Shown here: positions 20,040-31,451 of the stretch, piece after piece
How positions within the stretch are numbered: the stretch's first letter is position 1
How the letters are laid out: each line of letters begins with the position of its first letter
Origin: Kappaphycus alvarezii
Taxonomy: Eukaryota > Rhodophyta > Florideophyceae > Gigartinales > Solieriaceae
Length of the DNA: 64,000 nucleotides
Direction: 5' to 3'
Assembly: GCA_002205965.3 (NCBI GenBank)
Contig: NADL03000107.1
Location: forward strand, 186,001 to 250,000
Notes under the pieces: model-generated
Seen by the model: only the letters and a program-made list of their open reading frames with translations
Told to the model about the DNA's origin: nothing
Database searches by the model: none
Translations under genes and position numbers: made by a program

Positions 20040-23000
20040 CACCTTTTACAACGACTGCTATCCCGGGTGGAGCTGGTATCGGATAGTCGACAGCATTCTG
20101 AAGTTGCTAATCAACCGAGGATGATGCATCCCCTTATTTCAGCCAAAATAGAGCACAGTCAATGCATAGAACATAGAGCAGCATCCAGCCAGGCTTTGTC
20201 ATGAAACCAAATGTAATTCCTAATGTAATTCCTAAAAATAAGAATATTTAGAACGGCAAAACAATTCTACAAACTCGTCAAGACAGTTATATCATAAAAA
20301 AGATCGCGATTGACAAGCAGACAGGGAAGAGTAAGATTTGTAACTACACACACGGATGAGAGACTAGTGGAGCAAGAATATTATAACGATCTGCGACAAA
20401 ATATCCACGTAGATCAGCTATCAATAAATATTGGTTTTATTTCTTTATTATTCTCAGTCCTATTCAGGTAATTTTATTATTAATTTATTTGGATTTTTAT
20501 AGTTTGTATCTACGCATTTCATTTAATTTATACACGTGCCGCCTCGCATTTTTGCAAATCACTTCCTCAGCTTTCTAACAGTCGCCCTTCTATTACAAAT
20601 ATGGCATCACCAAGACATTGAAGCACCATGCTTCGTGGTGATCCATGTCTTCTAGATTACACAAACTCGCTTCCACTAAAGTGTTATCACTATTAGCAGG
20701 TTTTCAATGTCCACTGTGACCAGCCTGCACCGCCAAAAGTTCGGATAATTAACGCAACACTTTCATGATACTGTAGTAATCCTAATTGATTCATATCATA
20801 AAAGGGGTAAACAATAATTCTTTTTTCAAATTAATTCCACTAAAACTATTCTGCTTTTTTCCTACACCAAGATTGCAGAAAACTATTTTCGTAAACCTTT
20901 TCCACAAAAGTACTGTAATATAACAAATTCCTATTCATCTTAGCCCTGTTAAATCATTTTTGAACTTTATAAAGATGCTCATATCGGGTAGTTGGCAAAA
21001 GTTACGCACGTAGTTGGAGTTAAAGGGCATAGTTACCCTCAATATTGAGTTTATTTTATGCGAGACAAAACGCGAAAAGGAATTTTAGAAATTGCGCAAT
21101 CTCTGACGAGTTACCGTTTCCTAAATACATCTACGAGGGGCTCTGTTGACAATCGTTCCATTTATCTCAACTTCGTCACCGAATGTACCAGAAAATATTT
21201 TCTAGGACAACTTACAGTCTCTATCCTAACTTTATTTCAAATTAATTTCAAATTTTCTCAAACATGATTCCAGTATACGGTTCGTTTCAGACCGACCACA
21301 TGAGAAGGAAAAATAGAACAGAAACTTCCAAATACCAGATTTCGAACAGCCAAATTTGGGTCGCAATAAGAGCAGCACTTGCCATTGCAAAACTTAGAAT
21401 ATCTGAGGCTTGAATGCTCTATATAAAGTATTTGAACTCCTTATAGATATACTTCTGATGATTTTCAACGCACTTATACGTCTTCAAAGGAATTGTATCA
21501 AAGCAACAGGCTAATACGTGTCTGAATATATCTCTGAATCGGGCAAAGATTGCAAAAGAGAGTGCTGAGTTGTATATAGAACCTCCAAAGGCCAGTAGGT
21601 ACAGGAAAAATGTTGAATTGCAAACATGAGTAATGGTGGAAAAGTTCAGTTCGATACACGTATGTTGAAGGTAGCGTATAAATCATTAAAAATTGGTATA
21701 TAATGTAGAATAACAAATTCAGAACCCTAAGGATTATTTTTCGTGTTACCTGCGGTTTAAATTGTGCCTGGAGATGTCATTTTTTATCTCAACGGAAAAG
21801 CGGAGCTGTTGGCCTTCCTCGTGATTGCCGGCTGCAATAGCATCGCGACTGTTCAAAAGTATTCTGATCGCTAAAATTTCAATAATAGCGACATTATAAA
21901 TAAGATCAATACAAAAACGGGGACTTTTATCAACCCCGTAGTCACAGAACACACCTCCTCACTAGCATACGCACTTATTTTGACAGAAAATTGTTTCTTT
22001 TGCCTTCAAATCCTCAGTTTCAGTCCAAGGAACACCTTTTTATCACTAGTGAAAAAAATAAAAGTAGCGATACCCAGAAATTTACCCTTTTCGCCAGTGG
22101 GGATTTCTTAAAATAGTCGTATTGATGGAAGGTATCCTATGTTTCAGCAAACTGGTACCTGGGCAAGTCGTGAAAAGTAACAGTTCAATCTTTAATTAAT
22201 TTTCATATAATTTAAAGCTCATGACTTAGCTATGCTTCGTACCATCGAAAATTTATGGCAACAACAATAAATTGCAACATATCCTGCAGTTTCTGTTTTG
22301 AATTTTGAATCAAAAAATAATTTGCAACTATTGCATTTTTTTGCGTACATACGAAATAAATCAATTCCCCTCTGCGCACACTGTTGTCTTATTCCCAAAA
22401 AGTCCAAGATAGAGATCCAATTTTCTCATAATTTTAACCCTGTGCTACATATAACTGTCGGTAAATACTCTGTGCCCTACTTCATGGGTTTTCTTGCGAC
22501 AAGTTCATCCATTATGTGAATCTATTTCTTCAATTCTCCTTGAACAATCCCAGGCGAAACCAGCATAAAAAGAATAAGATATCCAGGAAGTAAATCTGAA
22601 TGCACTTAACGAAAACAGAGCGAGAACTTTGCTCTGTGGGAAATTCATCTACCGAACAGCAAAATGAGGATTCGAATCTCAGAAAGAACAATATCAATAA
22701 CACTTTTTGGCCTCTATAATATCTCTAATAACAGCCGAAAGCTTCTAACATGTCTCCATCAAAGATATTGCGACAGGAAGCTTTTAGTATAATCGTAAGG
22801 TACTGGGATGTAAAAGCCTTGGATAATTATGAACAAAAGAAACAAATTCTCCAAAGCTGCTTTATTTATGCCTGCATGCCGCCAACATGTAAAAGCTATT
22901 CGCTCGATTAACGTTTTGCTCCAATATAGCAAAGTAGACCGCTCTGCAGACTATTTAGAATATTCTCATACCTTGCGGAAACCTCGAATGGAAAATTATA

Positions 23001-24700
23001 CAAAAAAATATTGATACAATAAATATCTTTTTTGACTTTCCATGAGCTCCCCAGCGAGCCTCTCGGATACAAAAGTAACATTCTAATTGCTATATTGCTA
23101 CTTATGGACCAAAAAATGGCGGTGGGCATGTATTTGAGTGTACAGTGTGTTACTAAACCTTAAAAAGACTGTAAAAAACTTTTTAATTTTGCGATGAGTT
23201 TCTCGCCGCTTCTAGAAACGTATAGCAAAAGATAGAAGGATAAAAGAGTGTGAAACTGTATTAATAACAGTATACAAGCTTTTTGGGTTATTGAGTTGCT
23301 GAAGGCGAGTCAATTATTCAACAGCACGTGATAAAAATCGAATTTGGTCATCATCTAATGAAAAATGTTGAAACTGCGGTAGGGCATGATCCTACGTCAA
23401 CTGCAGCCACTTAATTTACATCTTACCTTATCATTGCAGTATTATTTGCCAAGGACCAGAAATATCCGATCTCAGAGTTCTTAATTGAACTATGCATTCC
23501 TTTTGGACTACAGAAAGCCGACCAAAACACCTTTTGCATACCTTTCAAAATTAGTATTTGCAGGAAAATCAAACTTCACTCTTTTGATCATGCTTTTAAA
23601 GGTCCATGGCTATGGAAAGCACTCAAATTATGTTTATGATGCCTAGGATTTATAATACTGATATCAGAGGTTTTCTTTGGTTATGTAAATACTGACTTGA
23701 CAAGTAACGTAGCTTTTAAGGTAGAGCAATTGAAATTTGTAGCCAAAAAACCTTTGCATTTCAGCTGCATCATTCCGTAGTTATAGATTTTGCAACCCTC
23801 TACGGGTGTGTAGTTCTATCCTATCCATACAGTACATATTCTATTGGTATTTTATGTTAGTTGGGTCTATCTAAGCCATAAAATCTATATAGTTTTACTA
23901 CTGTGCATATTTATTTACATTTATATATATTTATAGAAACTCTAGGTAAATCTATATTGTAGTTGTTAAAACTTACCACGCATACCAGAGGTATGGTACG
24001 GTTCCGGAGTCTTGTATAAGTATTTGGGCGGCCGCGCCCCAGAGTTGGTAAACGAAAGATTAAATTTAACAATATTATCAATATGAAAACCCAGTCTACC
24101 AAAGCAAAAATATTCGTGTTTTTTTCGGAGTCGCCAGCGAGCCCCAATTTTCTCTTCTACTTTGAAATTGACGACTAAATTTAAGCCGGCATACGAAAAC
24201 ATTATTCAACAAAATTTTCATTTTTGCTTTTGGAATGGCTATCGGATTTATCGAAGCGATTAATTTATGATTGCACATCTGCCAAAACTCTATCTGAAAC
24301 ACTAATTTGCACATTTATGTAGTAGAAACCGAGAAAACTATCTTCAGTATCAACTCAATTAGTTAAATAATCGGAATCGGAAACATAGTGATATTCCTGT
24401 AGACAACCAAACTGTTTCATTCTTGCTCTTGTGTCCAGGGTTGAGTCAATTACATCCTCGAGAATTTCGATTAAATTTTTTCATTCAAGTCCTCGCATGG
24501 TCCTATCTTGTGTCATTTCGAGTCAAGGTTCTTGAAAAAAAACTCATTGAGTATTGCTATACGCTGAAATAGAATCCTGAACCCAAACCCCCAAAATGAA
24601 CTCATTTAGGGTCGAATTGTGAGAAAATCTTCAATTTCGACTTTTTTATCAATACTAGATGAAGTCTGTCTGCGTTCTGTTGGGACGGAAACATGAATGA
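20040..24700. other. AT-rich region without recognised genes
   Basis: About 4.7 kb with many stops in all frames. The longest open stretches are under 80 codons and without motif. A small GC-rich patch at about 24.0-24.05 kb stands out but matches nothing I know. No tRNA cloverleaf was found. A short duplication 'atgtaattcct' occurs near 20.21-20.23 kb. Confidence 0.6.
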
Positions 24701-24749
24701 ATTGAGTAAAGACAATCCTCTACTCAAGGAATACACCGCACGAGACTTC

Positions 24750-25557
24750 TCAAAGGAGCAGCTGCAGACGCTCGTCTGAGGTGGACCAACTCGTGCCTAC
24801 AATATAACATTACCCCAAAGATATTGACGGACGAAATCCATGAGACAGTACGAGAACGAATCGTTTTACACTTCCACGGCTCTCTTGGGAGATTAAGAAT
24901 GGTATAGTTCACCCATGCCCCGGCATCCAGAAAGCGTTGAACTTTGGGGAATTGCCTATATGGATTCAGTACAACCCAAGTCCACCCTTCACCGTGGTAA
25001 CCACTCCCAAGAATTAATTGCCGACAAACACTCGATTTACAAGGTGATCACATCCCGCCCTGATGGCATGGAGCCCACAGGATCGACCGAAATGATACTT
25101 GAGTGGAAAGTCTCGCACAATACCTCGCAAGAGCTGCTCTTTATCTTGTCGCTGAGCCACGCCATGGTCTTCACCGCACAAAACTGGAAATCCAAGCAAT
25201 GGGAAGCAGGGGAAGGACCGTTTTTAAGTTATATTCGTGTATCTCCTCGCTCCATCCTACAGGAGAGTGATGGCCTTCAACTCGATGGCCTCTCTGTATG
25301 CGTCGCGAATTGAGAAGCTGAGAAAATATCAATCTTTTATTGAAATCCCCACCAGATGTGGGCTCTTGCCTGTGCTTGTCCCCTCTCTTGGAGGTCGCCA
25401 CCCGGATACATGCGCAGTGCTAAATGACGTGGCAAGGAACGCGGCCGTGAGGGCAATGGAGACTGATGTTTTAAAAATGGCGCCAAAGGAAATGAAGCCA
25501 TTAACTACCGGAGGTGAGAATCGTTCCGAGCGATTAAAATTCCATAGTAGACGTTAG
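24750..25557 (+). pseudogene. Unassigned coding remnant, possibly the end of an RT element
   Basis: Several frames look protein-like in turn: 'NSCLQYNITPKILTDEIHET' then 'VRERIVLHFHGSLGRL' (24.79-24.9 kb); a 132-codon frame from 24915 with 'ADKHSIYKVITSRPDGMEPT' and 'STEMILEWKVSHNTSQELLF'; and a frame from about 25.24 kb with 'RIEKLRKYQSFIEIPTRCGL', 'LPVLVPSLGGRHPDTCAVLN' and 'VARNAAVRAMETDVLKMAPK'. The last part recalls the C-terminal end of some non-LTR RT proteins (Y-x-basic, FxP-like block, G-G-H/W), but this is a weak resemblance. Confidence 0.35.
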
Positions 25558-25881
25558 CGGGCGATGTAGAGGACTTTACGTGGAAGCTGAGTGACTTTCC
25601 TTGTAACTAATTGTAAAGGAACAGGCTCTACCACTTCGCTAAGAAGCTAAGGAATTGATTGAAGCTTTTGGTTTGAAGTTAACTCCTAACGCCCTTTATA
25701 TTCCCCATTGCATGCGAATTGTTTTGTTGAGCGTCCCTCTCGGGTATGCTGGTCCTTTGGTGCCCCTGCTTTATCATACAGACGCCTAATATAGGTTTGT
25801 GCTTTATCAATAGACTAGGGAAGTGCAACGTGTGGGGCCACTAAAGTTGACTAGCTTGGAGGAGAAGCAAACATCTGCATG

Positions 25882-26200
25882 TTACGGGCTACAACTAATC
25901 ACTGAAGCTGCACACATGGACCAAATGGCATACCACAGCTTTTGATGAAGCCGAAATGACAGCTTCACCTTAGAGATTCCGATACGGGCTGCGATGACGG
26001 CCGCATAGTCGTCGAGCATCTTAAATGTGGTCACTGACAGGCACCCCAAGGAGTTGAAGGCTAGCGGCACAAACTTCCATCCGAGTTGCGCGGGTCTAGG
26101 TGAAGCTTGACCAGAAATGGCGGCGATTTTGGTCGCAAAATCCCTCAGTTTCCGTCGTTCCGGCAGCATTGGCGGCTGCGCACACTTCTCGGGCTCCTTT
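25882..26200 (-). pseudogene. Non-LTR retrotransposon 3'-terminal fragment
   Basis: Minus strand: 'RRKLRDFATKIAAISGQA', 'LGWKFVPLAFNSLGCLSVTT', 'LDDYAAVIAARIGISKVKLS', 'LHQKLWYAIWSMCAASVISC'. It matches, block by block, the end of the copies at 31.45-31.8 kb and 44.7-45.07 kb. Only about 320 bp of the 3' end remain, which is what 5' truncation during target-primed reverse transcription leaves. Confidence 0.85.
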
Positions 26201-26580
26201 CGAAAAAAAGAACTGTTACAAAGGTGAAGATGCTGTAATGTCATAAGCAAACGGAGAGTGGGCGCAATGTTTCGGACACCCGTTCCTTGTAGCACATACG
26301 TATTATCTATTCCATCTCTGCACCGCTACAGTACAGAGCACATCATATCTCTCTGGAAACAACCGAAAGTAGGAATAAAAGTGCCAAAGCAGCCAACGCA
26401 GCATGCCAGCGCATCCATTGCCACATGCAAAAATAATATTTAGGGAATTTTCATTATAACAGCGACCTTTGGAAATGTTCGGGGAGGTTGCGGTGCAAAG
26501 GCACTCTGCTGCTGCCGTCATATCCAATGCGACCTGCTTGATGACTGTCCTTAAGAAGATTATTGGTAGAATATACTTTC

Positions 26581-26681
26581 CCTTCGTCTGCATGCCCTTT
26601 TGAGTCGATTTTGTATCTATTGTGGGTTTTGCGAGCTCACTTCCCGATCTGGGGAGATACTGTAATGTATTTCTCCAGTTT
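26581..26681 (+). repeat. Dispersed repeat, copy 1
   Basis: Shares 'gcgagctc', 'cgatct', 'gggagatactgta' and 'tccagttt' in order with 33421-33511; the last 51 bp match best. It sits just before gypsy-3. The class is unknown; it could be the edge of a small nonautonomous element. Confidence 0.6.
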
Positions 26682-26798
26682 ATGTAGGGTTAGGCACTGC
26701 ATACCCGTCACCGAGCACAGTACAGTATATATTTACTGTACCGTGTTTCAGTTAGTAAAAAAGGCATTCTTCGCAGACTAGGAGGCGGGTCGAGGCCT

Positions 26799-27250
26799 TT
26801 GGTCTCTCGGGGAATAATTCTGCAGAGGCCTGGTGCACACTCTATCAAGCCGCAGCAGCTGAAGGACAAGTTTGACCAGCTAGTGGAACAGTTAGCAGAG
26901 TTTCATCTCTTCGTGACGAAGCAGTTTGAGAGGGGAGGACATTTCGCTTTGGTCAATGAAGACTTTAGTTACAGTTTCTGTGGCCAAAGGGGCCACAGTG
27001 CCACCCAATGCCCTTAAAACCCCCACAGGCACACTTGATGCTCCTTCTATGGGAAGGGAGGCCACCCAGAGGCAAATTGGTGGTCTAAAGGACAGCTAGA
27101 TGGAGTTCGTCGTGTAGTAATCGCCCGAGCAAGTTCGGAGTCGAAAGAAGAACTTAAAATAAGGATAAAGATTGACGACGAGCCCGTTGCCGTCGTCCAG
27201 CAGTCTCGCAAGGGCAATGCGGTGGGCGCGGTAACGTAAAACGCTGACGT
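26799..27250 (+). pseudogene. Gypsy-3 gag C-terminal part with zinc knuckle
   Basis: 'KPQQLKDKFDQLVEQLAEFH' (possibly helical), then 'YSFCGQRGHSATQCP', a CX2CX4HX4C knuckle whose first Cys is Tyr. A second degenerate knuckle follows ('CSFYGKGGHPEANWW'). Then 'RASSESKEELKIRIKIDDE' and 'AVVQQSRKGNAVGAV'. The gypsy gag fragment inside copia-1 (7.2-8.0 kb, minus) aligns along this whole stretch. Confidence 0.75.
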
Positions 27251-27539
27251 CTAAGGCCTTCCGAAAAAACGCAAGGACAATGTCACGGACATTGACGCGT
27301 TGCTGAATAAGCCCCTCTCTTTCGCCCGCTGATGGTCTTTTCGGAGCCAAGGAAGAGGATAACTAAGGCAAAGAAGACCAGGAGGGCATCGGGAGACCTT
27401 CAGGACCACGTAGGGAAGTATATAGTGGTTGCGAAACTGGCTTAGGCCTCGTCGAGAATGAACTTCGGGCAGCTTCTCCGCGGAGAAGCGGATGAAGAAA
27501 GGAAGCAGTTGAAGCGTCTGGTATCCAAGACTGTCACAG

Positions 27540-27960
27540 TGACTCAAGCGTCCATGGAAAGTAACCTCGAGGTCTCTTCTCTTTTGAAGGTCATGGTTGT
27601 GAAGGCTTATGGGACGGAGACGGACGCCCTATTGGACACGGGTTCAGTTCCAAACCTGGTTACTTGATACTTTTGAGAGAGGCTGGCACTCGCTCCGGTG
27701 GCTACGGATCGGCAGGTCACCGTCGCCGATAATACGGTTGCTGAAGTTTTTGGGTGTGTACAGAAGGTTCAAGTATCCATTGGAGCCATGTTGGTGCCTC
27801 TGGGCTTCTTGGTTGTACGGAACGCGCCGTTCGACACCATTATCGGAAGTACTGCATTAGAATATATGCAGGAAATCCTGTATTGCGGACGCTAACAGGT
27901 CACCCTGGTGTCTGGGAGGAAGAAGGCGCTTTTACCGCTACTCAGTGACCCCCCAGTGAT
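27540..27960 (+). pseudogene. Gypsy-3 aspartic protease
   Basis: The active-site triad is readable: 'GTETDALLDTGSVPNLVT' with D-T-G near 27.63 kb, followed by a stop and frame change. Then 'APVATDRQVTVADNTVAEVF', 'VQVSIGAMLVPLGFLVVRNA' and 'PFDTIIGSTALEYMQEILYC' complete the fold (flap region and the closing I-I-G block). One frameshift and a stop near 27.67 kb separate the halves. Confidence 0.82.
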
Positions 27961-28199
27961 TTACAGGATGCAAACTGATGATGAGAATTTCACATCCCCT
28001 GGAGAGTCTGATGGCCAGCAAATTCCTGTCTCGTCCTAATCAGAGTCAGGCAGCAGCGATGATGGGTCGGACACCGAGGCATTAAATGGTGCTGGCGATC
28101 TTAAACAAGGAACCGTATGAGCCCAATCTACAGGGCCTTTTGTTGCAGGAGGAGGTCACTAAGGAGACGAGAAAGCGGATAACGCCGCGTTTCTCATCT

Positions 28200-29150
28200 C
28201 GAAGGTGAAATATCTCGAGGAGAAGAACCAGGAGAAGTTAGTGAAGGCGCTTAAGGAAACGGACGTAATAGCGTGCGACATTCATGGTCTGGAGCCGGCT
28301 CGTGTGCAGGTGGTACATTCTTTCGAATTGACGGACGAGACTCCTATACATTCGAAAGCCGGCCGAATGCCGCCGGGAATAACCAATTTGTAAGGAAAGA
28401 AGTAAATGAATTATTGGAAGCTGTAATTACTAAGCCGTCGAGGCCCGCCTGATCCTTTCCGGTAGTGATCGCCACGAAGAAATACGGAATGCCCCGGTTC
28501 TGCGTCGATTACCGTCACTTGAACCCGGTGATAAAGCCAGACTGCTGGCCGCTACCCAAAATAGATGAAATTCTAGACGAACTCTCTGGCGCGGAGTTCT
28601 TCACTACGTTGGATCTTTACAAAGGATACTGTCAGGTTGGAATGTCCGAGCTGTGCAAGGAAAAGACGATGTTCGTCTCTCGATATGGAACGTACAAGCT
28701 CGAGGTAATAAAGTTTGGACTCATGAACGCTCCAGTGATATTTCAAAGGATGATGGTCGAGGTTCTTCGCGGGTTACTACTTGCTATGGTTTGCATGGGC
28801 GATGTTGTAATATTCTCTAAGACGTTGGATGAACACATATCTCATTGCAAAGAGGTGTTCAGGAGGATCCAAGAAGCGAAATTGAAGCTGAAGGTAACCA
28901 AGTGCAGCTTTGCTCAATCGGAAGAGAAGCTGCTCAGTTGTATTGTCGACTCGAGCGGTGGGAAGGTGGATCTCGACAAGATCAAAGATATCGTGGAGGC
29001 CCATTTGCCGGAAAATTTTATTGACCTGAGGAGTTATCTGGGGTTGGCAGGGTACTATCGACGCTTTATACGGAACTTCGCCGAAAGCTCAGCAGTGCTG
29101 CACGCTGTAACCTCCGTTAAGAATAAATTCGAGTGGACCACGGGAATGTA
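28200..29150 (+). pseudogene. Gypsy-3 reverse transcriptase
   Basis: N-terminal approach 'VVHSFELTDETPIHSKAGRM' near 28.31 kb, then a 228-codon open frame from 28465: 'PRFCVDYRHLNPVIKPDCWP', 'LPKIDEILDELSGAEFFTTL', 'DLYKGYCQVGMSELCKEKTM', 'IKFGLMNAPVIFQRMM' and the connection 'LRSYLGLAGYYRRFIRNFAE'. The first catalytic Asp (TTLDL) is kept, but the YxDD block reads 'CMGDVVIFS', so Tyr and the first Asp are gone. A stop at 29149 ends the frame before RNase H. Confidence 0.92.
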
Positions 29151-29610
29151 GGAGGCTTTCGAGTACTTGAAGGAGAAACTGACGACGGCTCTGGTACTCG
29201 CGTTTTCGGATTTCGCTTCCCATTTCGTGGTGGAGACTTATGCTTCTTTGACTGTCCTAGGAGTTTTTCTCTTGTAGAAGAAAGAAGATGGAAAGGTACA
29301 CCCGGTACAATTCCCGTCTCGGACAATGACGGAGCAAGAACACTGGTACACTACGAGCGAACAGGAAGCATTTGTCGAAGTTTTCGCTCTCAAGAAGTTT
29401 CGTGTATATCTGTTGTCTGAAAAGCCGTTCGTGGTGTATACATACTATTATGCCCTGCAGATGGCCTTCAAGAAAAAGGATATTCATGGCAGGTTTTCAA
29501 GGTGGATGGATTTGATGGCCGAGTACGATTTTGATTTTAAGTACAGGCCTCGAAAGACCAACGGACGGCTAATTATCTCTCCCACAGACCCGCAGGGTAA
29601 CAAGAGCATT
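29150..29610 (+). pseudogene. Gypsy-3 RNase H
   Basis: 'FEYLKEKLTTALVLAFSDFA', 'HFVVETYASLTVLGVFLL', 'EQEHWYTTSEQEAFVEVFAL', 'FVVYTYYYALQMAFKKKDIH' and 'YDFDFKYRPRKTNG'. Both signature Asp positions (ETDAS and TDHYAL in relatives) read Tyr here, so activity is lost. A stop at 29.28 kb follows GVFLL. Confidence 0.88.
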
Positions 29611-29659
29611 CAGGGAGAACGTCACGAAGGGCCTCGTAGCAATTATCCAGTTGGATTGG

Positions 29660-30500
29660 GTTATCTGGATTGGAGCTGGACCTCCTGGACATAGGGAGGT
29701 TTCCGTCCGGGGAAAGGGTTCAGGAGACGGACCCGGAGAAGAAGACTTCCATGCGAAGAAAGGCGAATAAATTCATGATTTGGAACGACATTATGTTCCG
29801 ACCGGAGAGGGATGGGCTGCGCGTTGTTCCGCCTATCGGTCAGCGTGCCGAGATATTGACAACTTTCCACGATAATATCGGCCATCGGGATGCTGTTTCT
29901 ACAAGGAAGTTCGTGAGAGACCGATTTTAGTGGCCTGGAGTGAATTAGGACGTGACCGAGCACGTCAAGTCGTGCGCATACTGTCAAAACGCTCGAAGGC
30001 TACCGACGTACCATACAAGTCTCAGAGTACCCGTTAATGGTTTGTTCGAGATATTTTCCGTGAACTTCGGGGGCCCTTTCAAGCCATCTCAGAAGTGAAA
30101 GAGGTTTGCTTTAATCACGGTGGAGCACATGAAGGGCTGGCCGACAGCCTGGGCAACGGAAAACTACACCTCCAATGTTTTCATCGAGTTCGTCGAGAAG
30201 GAAATTATTAAGCCGTTCGGGCCACCGAAAAGGATAGTCTCGGACAACGCCACGGCCTTTATGGCGGCTTCTCACTAGAAATCTATGGAAAAGCATGAGA
30301 TCCATTCGTAGAGAGTCCTTTTGCACGCCCCAATGCCAAATGGAAGAGCCGAGAGGATGGTAGGGACTATAAAGCACGCAATCAAAAGGCCAATTGTGTA
30401 GAATAGAGGCGGTTGGGCGGAGACTTTGCAGAGAGTCTTGTACGGCTATCGCCGGCGTGACCGTGGGAATATCAACTCGCCGTTCCGATTAATGTATGGT
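29660..30500 (+). pseudogene. Gypsy-3 integrase
   Basis: Zinc-binding region: 'FHDNIGHRDAVSTRKFVRDR' supplies His-His and 'KSCAYCQNARRLPTYHTSL' supplies Cys-Cys. DDE core: 'FSVNFGGPFKPS' (first Asp changed to Asn), 'ITVEHMKGWPTAWATENYT', 'KRIVSDNATAFMAAS' (second Asp kept) and 'PNGRAERMVGTIKHAIKRP' (Glu kept). Stops occur at 29.93, 29.95, 30.1, 30.28, 30.31 and 30.4 kb. Strongly similar to the gypsy-2 integrase. Confidence 0.9.
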
Positions 30501-30850
30501 ATCGAGCCGAAGAAGATGGCAAGCGACGCGGAAGGCTTTTCTGAGCGAATCCAACCAAAGTCAGCGCCTCGTCGAGATGTTAGGAGAATCTAGCTTGAGG
30601 GCTGCAGCAGCGGAAAGGTCGCGTGCTCAGCGAAAGTCTAAGGGGGAGGTCAAACGGTTCGAACTTGCAAGCGAAGTGTTAGTTGCGCATGGAACAGCAT
30701 TCAATAGGGTCCTGAAGTGTCCGGCGTTTGAGTTTTTTATACGGACCGTTCCAGGTGATCAAGGCCTATCATCAGAGTTACGATTTGGTCTCGTCAACTG
30801 TTCGAGTGACCAGAAAGGCCATCCACGTGCGCCGTCTGGTCGGGTATACT
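30496..30850 (+). pseudogene. Gypsy-3 integrase C-terminal extension
   Basis: 'RLVEMLGESSLRAAAAERSR' and 'RFELASEVLVAHGTAFNRVL', then in other frames 'QVIKAYHQSYDLVSSTVRVT' type sequence ending with 'IHVRRLVGYT' near 30.85 kb. This is the post-core tail shared with gypsy-2. No chromodomain is visible. Confidence 0.75.
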
Positions 30851-30895
30851 AGGTAATCAAGGAAACGCATTTAAGAAGAAGAAAACAGAGGGTGT

Positions 30896-31440
30896 CGAGC
30901 CCGTCAACAAGTAAGAAGAGGTGACACAGCAAGCCGTTGGGGAAGAAAGATGTATAAGGGAACGAAAAGAACATGAAAATCGGGGGAGTAATTAAATAAA
31001 GATTACTGAACTCAAAATAGGCAAATAGAACAACAGTCGATGAGAGGCGGGCTGCTCGGGCCTGGACCACAAGGTGTGTGTAGTGCCACGCGGCGGAGGG
31101 CCGTATAAACACCGTAGTTCGAAGAAGGTATAGCCAGATGAAGATCACATGCTGCGATAAAGGCGGGACAAAGGGGTAGGTAGCTGCAATGGTAGAGACG
31201 GGGGCGTGCCAGGGTTAACCCTGACTGTAAATGGATAAACCGAGTGCTAGCGAGAACTGCCTCAAGACGAATCGCTAACATGCACTAGCTGCCGGGACCA
31301 AGTCAGAAGAACTGGGACGAGTCCGAAGATGGAGATGAATCCGAAGGTCGGGTGATCCGAGCGCCGAGCCGGCTTGATGCCTTTACTGTTATTATTCGTC
31401 TTTTATCATTGGTGTACAGTCTAAATGTGCAACGTTGCAA
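30896..31440. other. Stretch between gypsy-3 and a non-LTR copy
   Basis: Expected position of the gypsy-3 3' LTR. Purine-rich near 30.9-30.96 kb, as a polypurine tract would be. No match upstream of gypsy-3 was found, so LTR boundaries cannot be given. No gene seen. Confidence 0.35.
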
Positions 31441-31451
31441 AGTACTTAAAA

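Larger units (their letters stand above)
26799..30895 (+). mobile_element. Ty3/gypsy LTR retrotransposon remnant (gypsy-3)
   Basis: The most complete gypsy copy: gag knuckles, protease, RT, RNase H, integrase and tail on the plus strand over about 4.1 kb. The Gag N-terminus was not found, and no LTR pair could be recognised on either side, so it seems truncated or its LTRs have decayed. Same family as gypsy-2. All three enzymes have lost catalytic residues (see entries). Confidence 0.9.

Noticed and set aside
22660-22700. tRNA-like B box ('gattcgaatctc')
   Set aside because: No acceptor, anticodon or D arm can be built around it in the surrounding 90 bases.
23980-24060. GC-rich patch with 'ggttccgg' as a tRNA or other RNA gene
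   Set aside because: No cloverleaf or other known fold could be drawn; the overlapping open frame has no recognised motif either.
30849-31281. Minus-strand frames after gypsy-3
   Set aside because: They lie where the 3' LTR should be, have no domain and overlap one another in different frames.
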